NCBI GenBank assembly: GCA_030154105.1
Contig: JASKKP010000002.1
Span: 1 to 64,000 of the forward strand
Direction of reading: 5' to 3'
DNA length: 64,000 nucleotides
DNA from: Bacillota bacterium
GTDB lineage: Bacteria; Bacillota; DTU030; DUMP01
In this document: positions 56,649 through 64,000 of the stretch, piece after piece
How the letters are laid out: every line of letters begins with the position of its first letter
How positions within the stretch are numbered: the first letter of the stretch is position 1
Position numbers and translations under genes: made by a program
Notes under the pieces: model-generated
What the model saw: the letters and a program-made list of their open reading frames with translations, nothing else
Databases searched by the model: none
What the model was told of the DNA's origin: nothing

Positions 56649-57113
56649 ATGTTTCTCTGGGAGACCTTGGCGGCGGGGCTACAGGCGAGCCTAATGTCCC
56701 TGGGTAAAATCGCCCTCATTCTCGTTCCTCTTTTTGTGGGGCTTGAGCTGGCCAAGGAGCTAGGTTGGCTGGCCAGAGTAGGCACGGGACTGGCAGGCGT
56801 TCTCAGGCGGCTCTCCTTGCCTGAGCATGCCGCCCTACCCTTAGCTGCCGGTATCATTATAGGCTTTACCTACGGTGCCGGCGTGATTCTGGCGGCCGTC
56901 AAAGAAGAAGGCTGGACGGACCGGGAGCTGATTCTGCTCTGGGTGTTTCTCGGTTTGAGCCATGCGCTCATCGAGGACACGGCCATCTTCGCCGCCCTCG
57001 GGATACCGGTGGCGGCCGTGCTGGTTGTGCGGCTGATCCCGGCCCTGGGGGCCACCTGGATCATTTCCTTGTGGCTGCATCGTCGAAAGAAAAGGGAAGG
57101 CGCGGCCGCTTGA
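56649..57113 (+). CDS. Small Gate-domain membrane protein, second of pair
   Basis: 154-aa partner of the preceding gene: SLGKIALILVPLFVGLELAKELGWL, LPLAAGIIIGFTYGAGVILAAVKEEG, LSHALIEDTAIFAALGIPVAAVLVVR. The two proteins have related helix patterns, each keeping a LSH-x-L-x-E-x-x(A/I) stretch, and probably form one heteromeric carrier or channel. ATG after GAGGAGGACGG, 12 bases after the first. The substrate is unknown; it sits between divIVA and ileS. Confidence 0.82.
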   Translation: MFLWETLAAGLQASLMSLGKIALILVPLFVGLELAKELGWLARVGTGLAGVLRRLSLPEHAALPLAAGIIIGFTYGAGVILAAVKEEGWTDRELILLWVFLGLSHALIEDTAIFAALGIPVAAVLVVRLIPALGATWIISLWLHRRKKREGAAA

Positions 57114-57142
57114 TTGACTTTTCGCCTGCAGGGCGGTATAAT
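57114..57142 (+). promoter_or_regulatory. Sigma-A promoter of the ileS T-box transcript
   Basis: TTGACT, 17-bp spacer, perfect TATAAT, immediately after the second Gate gene. Confidence 0.85.
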
Positions 57143-57149
57143 GGGCATA

Positions 57150-57400
57150 ACTCTATATCTGAACGGCAATGAACGGGAGAGTAGGTCTGGTCCGACGGGC
57201 AGAGAGCCGGGGAAAGGTGCGAGCCGGTACGGCGGTCCGGGCCGAAGATCACCCGGGAGTTGGGCGCTGAACCCGGAAGGAAGTAGGCGGCCCCGGCGAA
57301 AGCCGTTAAGGGATAGAAGCGGGTGCATTTTTGCACCTAAGTGGGTGGTACCGCGGGAGGGAACTCTCGTCCCAAAAGGGGCGGGAGTTTTCGTTTTAAA
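57150..57400 (+). ncRNA. T-box riboswitch (isoleucine specifier)
   Basis: A 250-base leader with AGAGTAGG near the 5' end, a long stem I with a specifier loop GAAG-ATC-ACC (ATC at 57248-57250, isoleucine), and the T-box AAGTGGGTGGTACCGCGG (57339-57356). It reads the charging state of tRNA-Ile; uncharged tRNA stabilises the antiterminator so that ileS is transcribed. Downstream ileS confirms the specifier. Confidence 0.93.
57357..57399 (+). terminator. Regulated T-box terminator
   Basis: GAACTCTCGTCCC and GGGGCGGGAGTT pair with two G-T wobbles around AAAA, followed by TTCGTTTT; competes with the T-box antiterminator. Confidence 0.85.
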
Positions 57401-57465
57401 ATTAAAAAGAAGATTCGTCCGGGCGAAGCCCGGACTAAGCGAGGTTTTTGGAGGTGGACGAGGAG

Positions 57466-60258
57466 ATGGATTACTCCAAGACCCTAAACTTACCCAAGAC
57501 CAAGTTTCCCATGCGGGCAAACCTGCCGCAGCGCGAACTAGAGATCCTGGCCCGCTGGGAGGAGATGGACATCTACGGCTTGACCCGTAGGCGTGCGGCC
57601 GGCCGGCCGAAGTTTATTCTACACGACGGCCCGCCGTACGCCAATGGCAACATCCATCTCGGTACGGCGCTTAATAAGGTGCTCAAGGATATCGTAAATA
57701 AGTACAAGTACATGCGCGGTTATGACACGCCCTACGTACCGGGGTGGGATACCCACGGCCTTCCCATCGAGCACGCCGCCATTAAGAACCTGGGCATCAA
57801 CCGGGCCGAGGTCTCAACGGCCGAACTCAGGCAAAAATGCGCCGAGTATGCCCTGCACTTTGTGGCGGAGCAGCGCGAGGAGTTTAAGCGCTTGGGCGTG
57901 CGCGGCGATTGGGACCACCCGTACCTCACCCTTACGCCGGAATATGAAGCGAAGCAGATCGAGGTCTTCGGGGCCATGGCCCAGAAGGGTTATATCTACA
58001 AAGGGCTTAAGCCGGTGTACTGGTGTACCACCTGTGAAACGGCGCTGGCCGAGGCCGAAGTGGAATACCAGGAGGCCAAGTCCGACTCGCTATATGTGAA
58101 GTTCCCGCTCAAATCGGACCCCAGCGGTAAGTTGACTGCTCTGGCGCCGGCGGAGAAGATCTTCTTTGTAATCTGGACCACAACCACCTGGACCCTCCCG
58201 GCCAACCTGGCCATCTGCCTGAACCCGCGCTTTGAGTACGCCCTGGTCGAGACGGACGGCGAGTACTATGTGCTGGCCATGGAACTGGTAAACGAAGTGA
58301 TGAAGGTTACCGGGCGGCAGGCAGAGCGCACGCTCGGCACCTTCCGCGGGGAGGAGCTCGAAGGGATTGAGTGCTGGCACCCCTTCATCGAACGGCCTTC
58401 GGTCGTTATCCTGGGCGAGCACGTTACTTTAGACGCCGGAACGGGCTGTGTGCACACGGCCCCCGGTCACGGTTTGGAGGACTTCGAGGTTGGCCAAAAG
58501 TACAAGCTTCCCGTTCTCAACCCGGTAAACGGCAAGGGCGTCTTCACCGAGGAGGCAGGGAAGTTTGCCGGCCTACCGGTGCGGGAAGCTACCGGGCCGA
58601 TCGTCGAAGAGTTAAAGAAGCGGGGGGCGCTCCTTCACTTCGGCTACATCACGCACCAGTACCCGCACTGCTGGCGCTGCAAGGACCCCGTGCTCTTTCT
58701 GGCCACGGAGCAGTGGTTTGCTTCTGTAGACGCCTTCCGGGACCAGACGCTCAAAGCCATCCAGGACGTCAAGTGGTACCCGGCCTGGGGCGCAGAGCGG
58801 ATCAGCTCCATGGTGCGCGAGCGTTCCGACTGGTGCATTTCGCGGCAGCGGGTGTGGGGTGTTCCTATCCCCATTTTCTACTGCGAAAAGTGCGGCCAGG
58901 AGCTCATCACTCCGGAAAGCATCGCCGCGGTGCGCGAGCTTATTAGGCGCGAGGGCTCCAACGGTTGGTTCACGCATGAAGCGGCAGAGATCCTGCCGCC
59001 TGGTACCCGCTGCTTAAAATGCGGCAACACCGCCTTCCGCAAAGAAACCGATACTATGGATGTGTGGTTTGACTCCGGCTCCAGCCATTTTGCCGTACTC
59101 GAGACCCGGCCGGAGCTGGAGTGGCCGTGCGATCTCTACTTGGAAGGAAGCGACCAGCACCGGGGTTGGTTCCAGTCTTCGCTCCTTACAGCCGTGGCTG
59201 TGCGCGGCCGGGCGCCGTACCGGGCCGTGTTAACCCACGGCTATGTGGTGGACGGCGAAGGGCGCAAGATGTCCAAGTCCATCGGGAACGTAATCTATCC
59301 GCAGGAGATCATCAAGGAGTTTGGGGCAGATATCCTGCGCCTTTGGGTGGCGTCGTCCGACTTCAAGGCGGACATTCGTGTCTCGCGGGACATCCTGCTT
59401 CAGCTCGCCGAGGTCTACCGCAAAATCCGCAATACGGCCCGCTTCCTCCTCGGCAACCTGTACGACTTTGACCCGGCCAAGGATGCCGTGCCGTATGCTG
59501 AGCTTACCGAACTGGACCGCTGGGCGCTCTTGGCGCTGGCCCGTCTTACGGAAAAAGTAACGGCGGCCTACGAAAACTACGAGTATCACCTCCTCTATCA
59601 CGCTCTGCATAACTTCTGTGCCGTAGACATGAGCGCTTTTTACCTGGACGTTATTAAGGACCGGCTGTATTGTAGTAGGGCAGACTCCCGCGAGCGGCGG
59701 GCGGCGCAGACGGTGCTCTACGAGGTGCTGACGACGCTGGTCCGCCTGATGGCGCCCGTTCTCACCTTCACGGCGGAGGAGATCTGGACTTACTTGCCGG
59801 GAGAGGGGAAAGAAGAAAGCGTTCAGCTCGCTTCCTGGCCGGAGGTGAAAAAGGAGTACTTGGATCCGGAGTTGGAGGGGCGCTGGCGGGAGCTTCTCTT
59901 GGTACGCGAAGATGTAACCAAAGCTCTAGAAGAGGCCCGGCAGGCCGGTTTCATCGGCAGTTCCCTGCGGGCGCGGGTGGATCTTTGGCTGCCGGAGGGC
60001 TTAGGGCAAACCTATGCTCTGCTTAAACGTTACGAGGACCTCTTAACCACCATTTTCATCGTCTCGCAGGTAGCCTTGCACGGTCCGGAAGAAGCGCCGC
60101 CGCCGGAGGCTCGGGAGATGGAACACTTTAGCCGAGCCCGCTGCCTGGTGACGCTCGCCCCCGGCGAGAAGTGCGAGCGCTGCTGGATGTACCATGAGGA
60201 CGTCCAAGACGGCGTCTGCCCGCGTTGCCGCGCGGTGCTGGCGGAGGCTGGGCGGTAG
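57466..60258 (+). CDS. ileS: Isoleucyl-tRNA synthetase
   Basis: Class I synthetase charging tRNA-Ile, with an editing (CP1) domain against Val. HIGH as NIHLGTAL near residue 62, KMSKS near 605, CP1 domain with TTTWTLPANLAICLNP and GTGCVHTAPGHG. A C-terminal zinc finger CERCW ... CPRC completes it. 930 aa. ATG 57466 with GGAGGTGG; the ORF track uses an upstream TTG. Controlled by the T-box leader. Confidence 0.97.
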   Translation: MDYSKTLNLPKTKFPMRANLPQRELEILARWEEMDIYGLTRRRAAGRPKFILHDGPPYANGNIHLGTALNKVLKDIVNKYKYMRGYDTPYVPGWDTHGLPIEHAAIKNLGINRAEVSTAELRQKCAEYALHFVAEQREEFKRLGVRGDWDHPYLTLTPEYEAKQIEVFGAMAQKGYIYKGLKPVYWCTTCETALAEAEVEYQEAKSDSLYVKFPLKSDPSGKLTALAPAEKIFFVIWTTTTWTLPANLAICLNPRFEYALVETDGEYYVLAMELVNEVMKVTGRQAERTLGTFRGEELEGIECWHPFIERPSVVILGEHVTLDAGTGCVHTAPGHGLEDFEVGQKYKLPVLNPVNGKGVFTEEAGKFAGLPVREATGPIVEELKKRGALLHFGYITHQYPHCWRCKDPVLFLATEQWFASVDAFRDQTLKAIQDVKWYPAWGAERISSMVRERSDWCISRQRVWGVPIPIFYCEKCGQELITPESIAAVRELIRREGSNGWFTHEAAEILPPGTRCLKCGNTAFRKETDTMDVWFDSGSSHFAVLETRPELEWPCDLYLEGSDQHRGWFQSSLLTAVAVRGRAPYRAVLTHGYVVDGEGRKMSKSIGNVIYPQEIIKEFGADILRLWVASSDFKADIRVSRDILLQLAEVYRKIRNTARFLLGNLYDFDPAKDAVPYAELTELDRWALLALARLTEKVTAAYENYEYHLLYHALHNFCAVDMSAFYLDVIKDRLYCSRADSRERRAAQTVLYEVLTTLVRLMAPVLTFTAEEIWTYLPGEGKEESVQLASWPEVKKEYLDPELEGRWRELLLVREDVTKALEEARQAGFIGSSLRARVDLWLPEGLGQTYALLKRYEDLLTTIFIVSQVALHGPEEAPPPEAREMEHFSRARCLVTLAPGEKCERCWMYHEDVQDGVCPRCRAVLAEAGR

Positions 60259-60268
60259 AAGGTATCTC

Positions 60269-60294
60269 GGGCGGGGATTTTTCCGCCCTTTTTT
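60269..60294 (+). terminator. Terminator after ileS
   Basis: GGGCGG/CCGCCC stem with an 8-nt loop and TTTTTT. Confidence 0.85.
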
Positions 60295-60392
60295 GTGGAA
60301 AGGATTTCCCGCCCTCACGGCGAATCAAATTAAGGTACGGTGCACTAAGGGCGGCCTCCGGCGGGCATTCTAAAAAAGAAGAGGTGACGGGC

Positions 60393-60683
60393 GTGCCAAC
60401 GGAGGCTGAGGGACGAGACCTCAAGGCACAGGTGGAGCGGCTGGCCCGGGCACTGGAAGAAAACAGGATTGCCGAGTACGTGTCGCTGCAGCAAAACGCC
60501 GGGCGCCTCATCTATCTCAATTTCCTCGCCGGCGTGGCGCGGGGCCTGGGCATGGCCGTGGGCTTCACCCTGGTGGGCGCCTTGGTCATTTACGCCCTGC
60601 GCCGGATGGTAAGCATTCCCGTCATCGGAACCTTCATTGCCCAAATCGTCGACATCGTCACTACGCAGCTCGGGAGGCAGTGA
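60393..60683 (+). CDS. DUF5665-type small membrane protein
   Basis: 96-aa protein: a helical soluble N-terminus (LKAQVERLARALEENRIAEYV), then LNFLAGVARGLGMAVGFTLVGALVIYALRRMV with one or two helices, and an amphipathic tail. Fits the uncharacterised DUF5665 membrane family common in Firmicutes. GTG 60393 after AGAGGTGACGG; the ORF track start at 60225 is inside ileS. Two bases before yteA. Confidence 0.75.
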   Translation: MPTEAEGRDLKAQVERLARALEENRIAEYVSLQQNAGRLIYLNFLAGVARGLGMAVGFTLVGALVIYALRRMVSIPVIGTFIAQIVDIVTTQLGRQ

Positions 60684-60684
60684 A

Positions 60685-61353
60685 ATGGAGAATGCCCAGC
60701 GTTTCCGGGCCCTTTTGGAGAAGAAAAAGGCCGAGCTCAGCGACCGGGCCCAAAGGAGGCAGCGGTACGGCCTGGACGAGGCCCAGGCGGATTCGGTGGG
60801 AGAGCTTTCCGCCTACGATAACCATCCGGCCGATCTAGGGGCTGAAACCTTTGAGCGCGCAAAGGACTTAGGGCTTATAGATAATGCGCGCGTGCTTCTC
60901 GCCAAGGTCAAAGAGGCCCTGGCCCGGATTGAGGAGGGCACCTACGGGCGGTGCGAGCTCTGCGGGCGGGAGATCGACGCCCAACGCCTGGAGGCCGTAC
61001 CGTGGACGACTCTCTGCCGCGAGTGCAAAGCAAGGGAAGAGCGGCGCGGGCGGAGGCCTGCCGACCGGCCGATCGAAGAGGTGGCTTTAGAGGAACCCTT
61101 CGGGCGTACCTTCCTTGATAACACCGACTACGTCGGCTTCGACGGCGAAGACGCCTGGCAGGCGGTGGCCCGCTACGGCACTGCTGATGGACCGCAGGAC
61201 GTGGGCGGCGTGGATTCTTATAACGACACCTACATCAATTCCGATGAACAGCGCGGTGCGGTAGAAGACGTGGAAGAAGTAGTAATCGAAGACCCGGCCG
61301 AACTCTTCGGCCGCACCCGCCCCAGCCCGGGTCGGCTGAGGCGTCGTAGCTGA
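60685..61353 (+). CDS. yteA: TraR/DksA-type zinc-finger protein (YteA family)
   Basis: 222-aa cytoplasmic protein. Coiled-coil start RFRALLEKKKAELSDRAQRR, NHPADLGAETFERAKDLGL, then a C4 zinc finger CELCGREIDAQRLEAVPWTTLCREC. A long acidic tail with repeated VEDVEEVVIEDP follows. YteA proteins are sporulation-associated in Bacillus and may act on RNA polymerase. ATG 60685 with GGGAGGCAG; the ORF track starts at 60637. Confidence 0.88.
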   Translation: MENAQRFRALLEKKKAELSDRAQRRQRYGLDEAQADSVGELSAYDNHPADLGAETFERAKDLGLIDNARVLLAKVKEALARIEEGTYGRCELCGREIDAQRLEAVPWTTLCRECKAREERRGRRPADRPIEEVALEEPFGRTFLDNTDYVGFDGEDAWQAVARYGTADGPQDVGGVDSYNDTYINSDEQRGAVEDVEEVVIEDPAELFGRTRPSPGRLRRRS

Positions 61354-61390
61354 AGGCGGGGGAGAGGAGAAAAACGAAGGAGGACTTGTG

Positions 61391-61828
61391 GTGCGGGTGT
61401 TTGTCGGAGCAGGGTTGGTCTTGCTCCTGGACCAAATAACCAAGCTGGCGGTAAGGCGTTACCTTTTGCCTGGAGAGAGTCTTCCCGTCCTCCCCGGGAT
61501 CTTTCACCTCTCTTACGTGCAGAACCCGGGGGCGGCTTTCGGTATCCTGAAGTACCAAACCGGTTTTTTCATTGCGATTACGGCCCTGGTGGTGGCGGCG
61601 ATCATCTTCTATGCGCCCCGCGTAGATCCGGGACTTCTTAGGGTAGCCCTGGCCCTCGAACTGGGTGGGGCGCTGGGCAACCTCATCGACCGGCTGCGCT
61701 TCGGGTACGTGGTGGACTTTCTCGACTTCCGGATCTGGCCCGTATTTAATGTGGCCGATATGGCCATCGTGATCGGCGTGGGGCTCCTCTTTGTCCATTT
61801 CCTCAGGGCAGAGGGGCGTGTAGCGTGA
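61391..61828 (+). CDS. lspA: Prolipoprotein signal peptidase (signal peptidase II)
   Basis: Membrane aspartic protease cutting lipidated prolipoproteins. Four helices; motif YVQNPGAAFGIL near residue 43, catalytic Asp in LGNLIDRLRFGYVVDFLDF and FNVADMAIV. 145 aa. GTG 61391 has AAGGAGG at normal spacing; GTG 61388 is equally open. It would process the lipoprotein at 22.6 kb. Its TGA overlaps the next start. Confidence 0.95.
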   Translation: MRVFVGAGLVLLLDQITKLAVRRYLLPGESLPVLPGIFHLSYVQNPGAAFGILKYQTGFFIAITALVVAAIIFYAPRVDPGLLRVALALELGGALGNLIDRLRFGYVVDFLDFRIWPVFNVADMAIVIGVGLLFVHFLRAEGRVA

Positions 61829-62802
61829 GCGAAGCTAACCTGGAGGAAGGCTCTCGCCGGGTTTTTACTGTCCAAGGAGAGGCGGCGGGGACGCGCCTCG
61901 ACGTCTTCCTGGCTAAGATTGCGGAGCTCAGGCTCAGCCGCTCCCAGGTCCAGCAGCTCATCCGCGACGGGCGGGTTAGGGTGGATGGCAGGCCGGCCAA
62001 GCCCAGCCTCAGGCTGGCTGCCGGGGCCGAAGTGGAGGTGATTCTGCCGCCTCCTGCTCCACCCGACCTGCGCCCGGAAGCGATGCCGCTTAACATTGTG
62101 TACGAGGACGAGCATCTGGTCGTGCTCGATAAGCCGGCCGGCCTGGTGGTGCACCCTGCGCCGGGCCATCCCGGGGGTACGCTGGTGAACGCCTTGCTGG
62201 CCCACTGTGGCTCCGAACTCGCCGGCATCGGCGGGGTGCTTCGGCCGGGCATTGTCCACCGACTGGACAAGGACACCTCCGGCCTCATGGTGGTGGCGAA
62301 AAGTGAGGCAGCGCACCGAGGTCTGAGCGCGGCCATCAAGGCGCGCAAAGTTGAGCGCGCGTACCTGGCCCTGGCCTTTGGCGAGCTTAAACCGGACGTC
62401 AGCACGGTAGATGCGCCCATCGGCCGGCATCCGGTGCAGCGCAAAAAGATGGCGGTGGTGGAGCGGGGCGGCCGGCCGGCGCGCACGCGCCTTCGCGTCC
62501 TGGAACGTTTTCCCGGCTATACCTACCTGGAGGCCACCCTGGAGACAGGGCGAACCCATCAAATTCGGGTGCATTTGGCCTTCATCGGGCATCCGGTGGT
62601 GGGCGATCCGGTATACGGACGTCGGCAGGGGAACCTGGGGTTAAATAGACAGTTCCTGCATGCGGCACGCCTCAGCTTTACCCATCCGGTGAGCGGCAAA
62701 GAGCTTAGTTTTTCCAGTTCCCTTCCTCAGGACCTAGCCCTTGTGTTGGCACGCCTGCGGCAAGAAAAATGCGGGGATGGGCAAAAACCGCTTGACGAAT
62801 GA
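61825..62802 (+). CDS. rluD: RluD-type 23S rRNA pseudouridine synthase
   Basis: Makes pseudouridines in helix 69 of 23S rRNA (family target; YlyB in Bacillus). N-terminal S4 domain (RLDVFLAKIAELRLSRSQVQQLIRDGRVRVDG), catalytic Asp in GIVHRLDKDTSGLMVVAKS, and YLEATLETGRTHQIRVHLAFIGHPVVGDPVYG. 325 aa. GTG overlaps the lspA stop; the pairing lspA-rluD-pyrR is common in Firmicutes. The pyrR promoter lies in its last codons. Confidence 0.95.
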   Translation: MSEANLEEGSRRVFTVQGEAAGTRLDVFLAKIAELRLSRSQVQQLIRDGRVRVDGRPAKPSLRLAAGAEVEVILPPPAPPDLRPEAMPLNIVYEDEHLVVLDKPAGLVVHPAPGHPGGTLVNALLAHCGSELAGIGGVLRPGIVHRLDKDTSGLMVVAKSEAAHRGLSAAIKARKVERAYLALAFGELKPDVSTVDAPIGRHPVQRKKMAVVERGGRPARTRLRVLERFPGYTYLEATLETGRTHQIRVHLAFIGHPVVGDPVYGRRQGNLGLNRQFLHAARLSFTHPVSGKELSFSSSLPQDLALVLARLRQEKCGDGQKPLDE

Positions 62803-62820
62803 AAAAGAGCGTGGTAGAAT
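62792..62820 (+). promoter_or_regulatory. Sigma-A promoter of pyrR
   Basis: TTGACG, 17-bp spacer, TAGAAT, overlapping the rluD stop. Confidence 0.8.
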
Positions 62821-62839
62821 CAGGCTAGCTGAAAAGAGC

Positions 62840-62912
62840 CTTGAAACTAGTCCCGTGAGGCTAGTAAGGAACGGAAAAAGAGCCTTCCTGCTGGCCGCGG
62901 GAAGGCTTTTAA
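62840..62912 (+). promoter_or_regulatory. PyrR-dependent attenuator before pyrR
   Basis: Binding hairpin CTAG-TCCCGTGAGG-CTAG (62847-62864, with the UCCNGUGAGG loop PyrR recognises), then terminator GCCTTCC/GGAAGGC with TTTT. UMP-bound PyrR stabilises the hairpin and favours termination. Confidence 0.9.
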
Positions 62913-62917
62913 GCTAG

Positions 62918-63469
<552 letters not shown>

Positions 63470-63486
63470 GCGAAAAACCCCTTTAA

Positions 63487-63564
63487 GGCGGTCCCGTGAG
63501 GCCGGTAAGGGGGAGGAAAAAAGGCAACCTCCTTACCGGCACCGCCCGGTAAGGAGGTTTTTCT
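63487..63564 (+). promoter_or_regulatory. Second PyrR-dependent attenuator (pyrR-uracil permease gap)
   Basis: GGCGGTCCCGTGAGGCCGG carries the PyrR loop, followed by a 14-bp terminator AACCTCCTTACCGG/CCGGTAAGGAGGTT and TTTTTCT. The terminator arm and the UAAGG block upstream can form the antiterminator. Confidence 0.9.
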
Positions 63565-63593
63565 ATACAACCACAAAAAGAGGAGGAGTAAGC

Positions 63594-64000
63594 ATGCGGC
63601 GAGTCATCGACGTGGACGAGCGCCTTCCCCTGCTCACGACCCTGCCCCTTAGCCTGCAGCACCTGTTTGCCATGTTCGGGGCCACCATCCTAGTTCCCAT
63701 CTTGACGGGGCTTAATCCATCCCTCGCCCTTCTCGGCAGCGGGCTCGGAACCTTCACCTACATCATCTGCACTAAGGGCAAAATTCCTGCCTATCTTGGT
63801 TCTTCCTTCGCCTTCATCGTTCCCATCATCGTAGCCAGCAAGTACTACGGCGTCCAGGCGGCCTTGGGCGGCGGTGTGGCGGCCGGCTTGGTGTACATGG
63901 CCGTGGCGGCTATCATCCACAAGGCCGGGACGGCCTGGATCGATCGCTTCCTGCCGCCCGTGGTGGTGGGTTCTGTAGTTATCGTTATCGGCCTCGCCCT
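63594..64000 (+). CDS. uraA: Uracil permease (NCS2 family), cut by window end
   Basis: 135 codons of a nucleobase:H+ symporter. After a short cytoplasmic start (MRRVIDVDERLPLLTTLPLS), LQHLFAMFGATILVPILTGLNPSLALLGSGLGTF is diagnostic for UraA/PyrP, followed by KIPAYLGSSFAFIVPI with the substrate-site residues and VVVGSVVIVIGLA where the window ends. Absent from the ORF track because it has no stop. ATG with AGGAGGAGTAAGC, governed by the PyrR attenuator just upstream. pyrP would be an equal symbol. Confidence 0.93.
   Translation, partial: MRRVIDVDERLPLLTTLPLSLQHLFAMFGATILVPILTGLNPSLALLGSGLGTFTYIICTKGKIPAYLGSSFAFIVPIIVASKYYGVQAALGGGVAAGLVYMAVAAIIHKAGTAWIDRFLPPVVVGSVVIVIGLA

Noticed and set aside
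55745-56857. 370-aa minus-strand ORF opposite divIVA and the Gate pair
   Set aside because: Antisense shadow of three real genes; Ser/Pro/Arg-rich sequence.
61609-62592. 327-aa minus-strand ORF opposite rluD/lspA
   Set aside because: Antisense shadow without motifs.

Overview
The window looks like chromosome from a GC-rich, anaerobic, endospore-forming Firmicute, most like the Moorella/Thermanaeromonas/Desulfotomaculum side of the phylum. This is inferred from gene content; no search was run. The supporting genes are spoIIGA-sigE-sigG, an alpha/beta SASP, a Spo0E-like protein, HutP, clostridial ferredoxins, indolepyruvate:ferredoxin oxidoreductase and butyrate kinase. Gram-positive regulation is also present: T-box, PyrR attenuators, MraZ boxes, and sigma-A and sigma-H-like promoters. 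No CRISPR array, insertion sequence, prophage, tRNA or rRNA was seen.

Region 1 (1-25.5 kb) is metabolic and accessory. It holds iorAB, an ECF S component, an acetamidase/formamidase, a LytS/LytR two-component pair followed by a CstA-family carrier (a likely pyruvate-sensing and uptake unit), an FmdB-type zinc ribbon, two rRNA-modifying enzymes, butyrate kinase, a beta-lactamase-fold protein and glycerate kinase. A minus-strand run follows: a PEP/pyruvate-binding-domain protein, an ECF S component, FixC and FixX. FixX starts at CTG immediately after the fixC stop and is missing from the ORF track. Next come a CDF metal exporter behind a NiCo (czcD-type) riboswitch, a 2[4Fe-4S] ferredoxin, niaR with an adjacent S component, a SASP, a propeller lipoprotein, two tiny genes (one Spo0E-like), a PHP phosphoesterase and HutP.

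Region 2 (26-48 kb) is the division and cell-wall (dcw) cluster, read rightward: mraZ, rsmH, ftsL, a PASTA class B PBP, murE, murF, mraY, murD, ftsW, murG, murC, murA, divIB, DUF881, small-basic protein, M48 protease, class V aminotransferase, then (minus strand) hisC with a propeller-gene remnant, then ftsZ. murB and ftsA are absent from their usual places. A 10-bp MraZ repeat and a sigma-H-like promoter precede mraZ.

Region 3 (48-64 kb) is sporulation sigma control followed by the ylm/divIVA arm. It runs spoIIGA, sigE, sigG (start region folded into a hairpin), a tiny ORF, ylmC, pgeF, HlyD-like protein, yggS, sepF, proC, ylmG, divIVA and two small Gate-domain membrane proteins. T-box-controlled ileS follows, then DUF5665, yteA, lspA, an RluD-type synthase, and pyrR and a uracil permease (cut by the window end), each behind its own PyrR attenuator. 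Most of the window is conserved core. The less ordinary parts are the PEP-domain/S-component/FixCX run, LytSR-CstA, the NiCo switch, the recurring sigma-H-like promoters and the Gate-domain pair.
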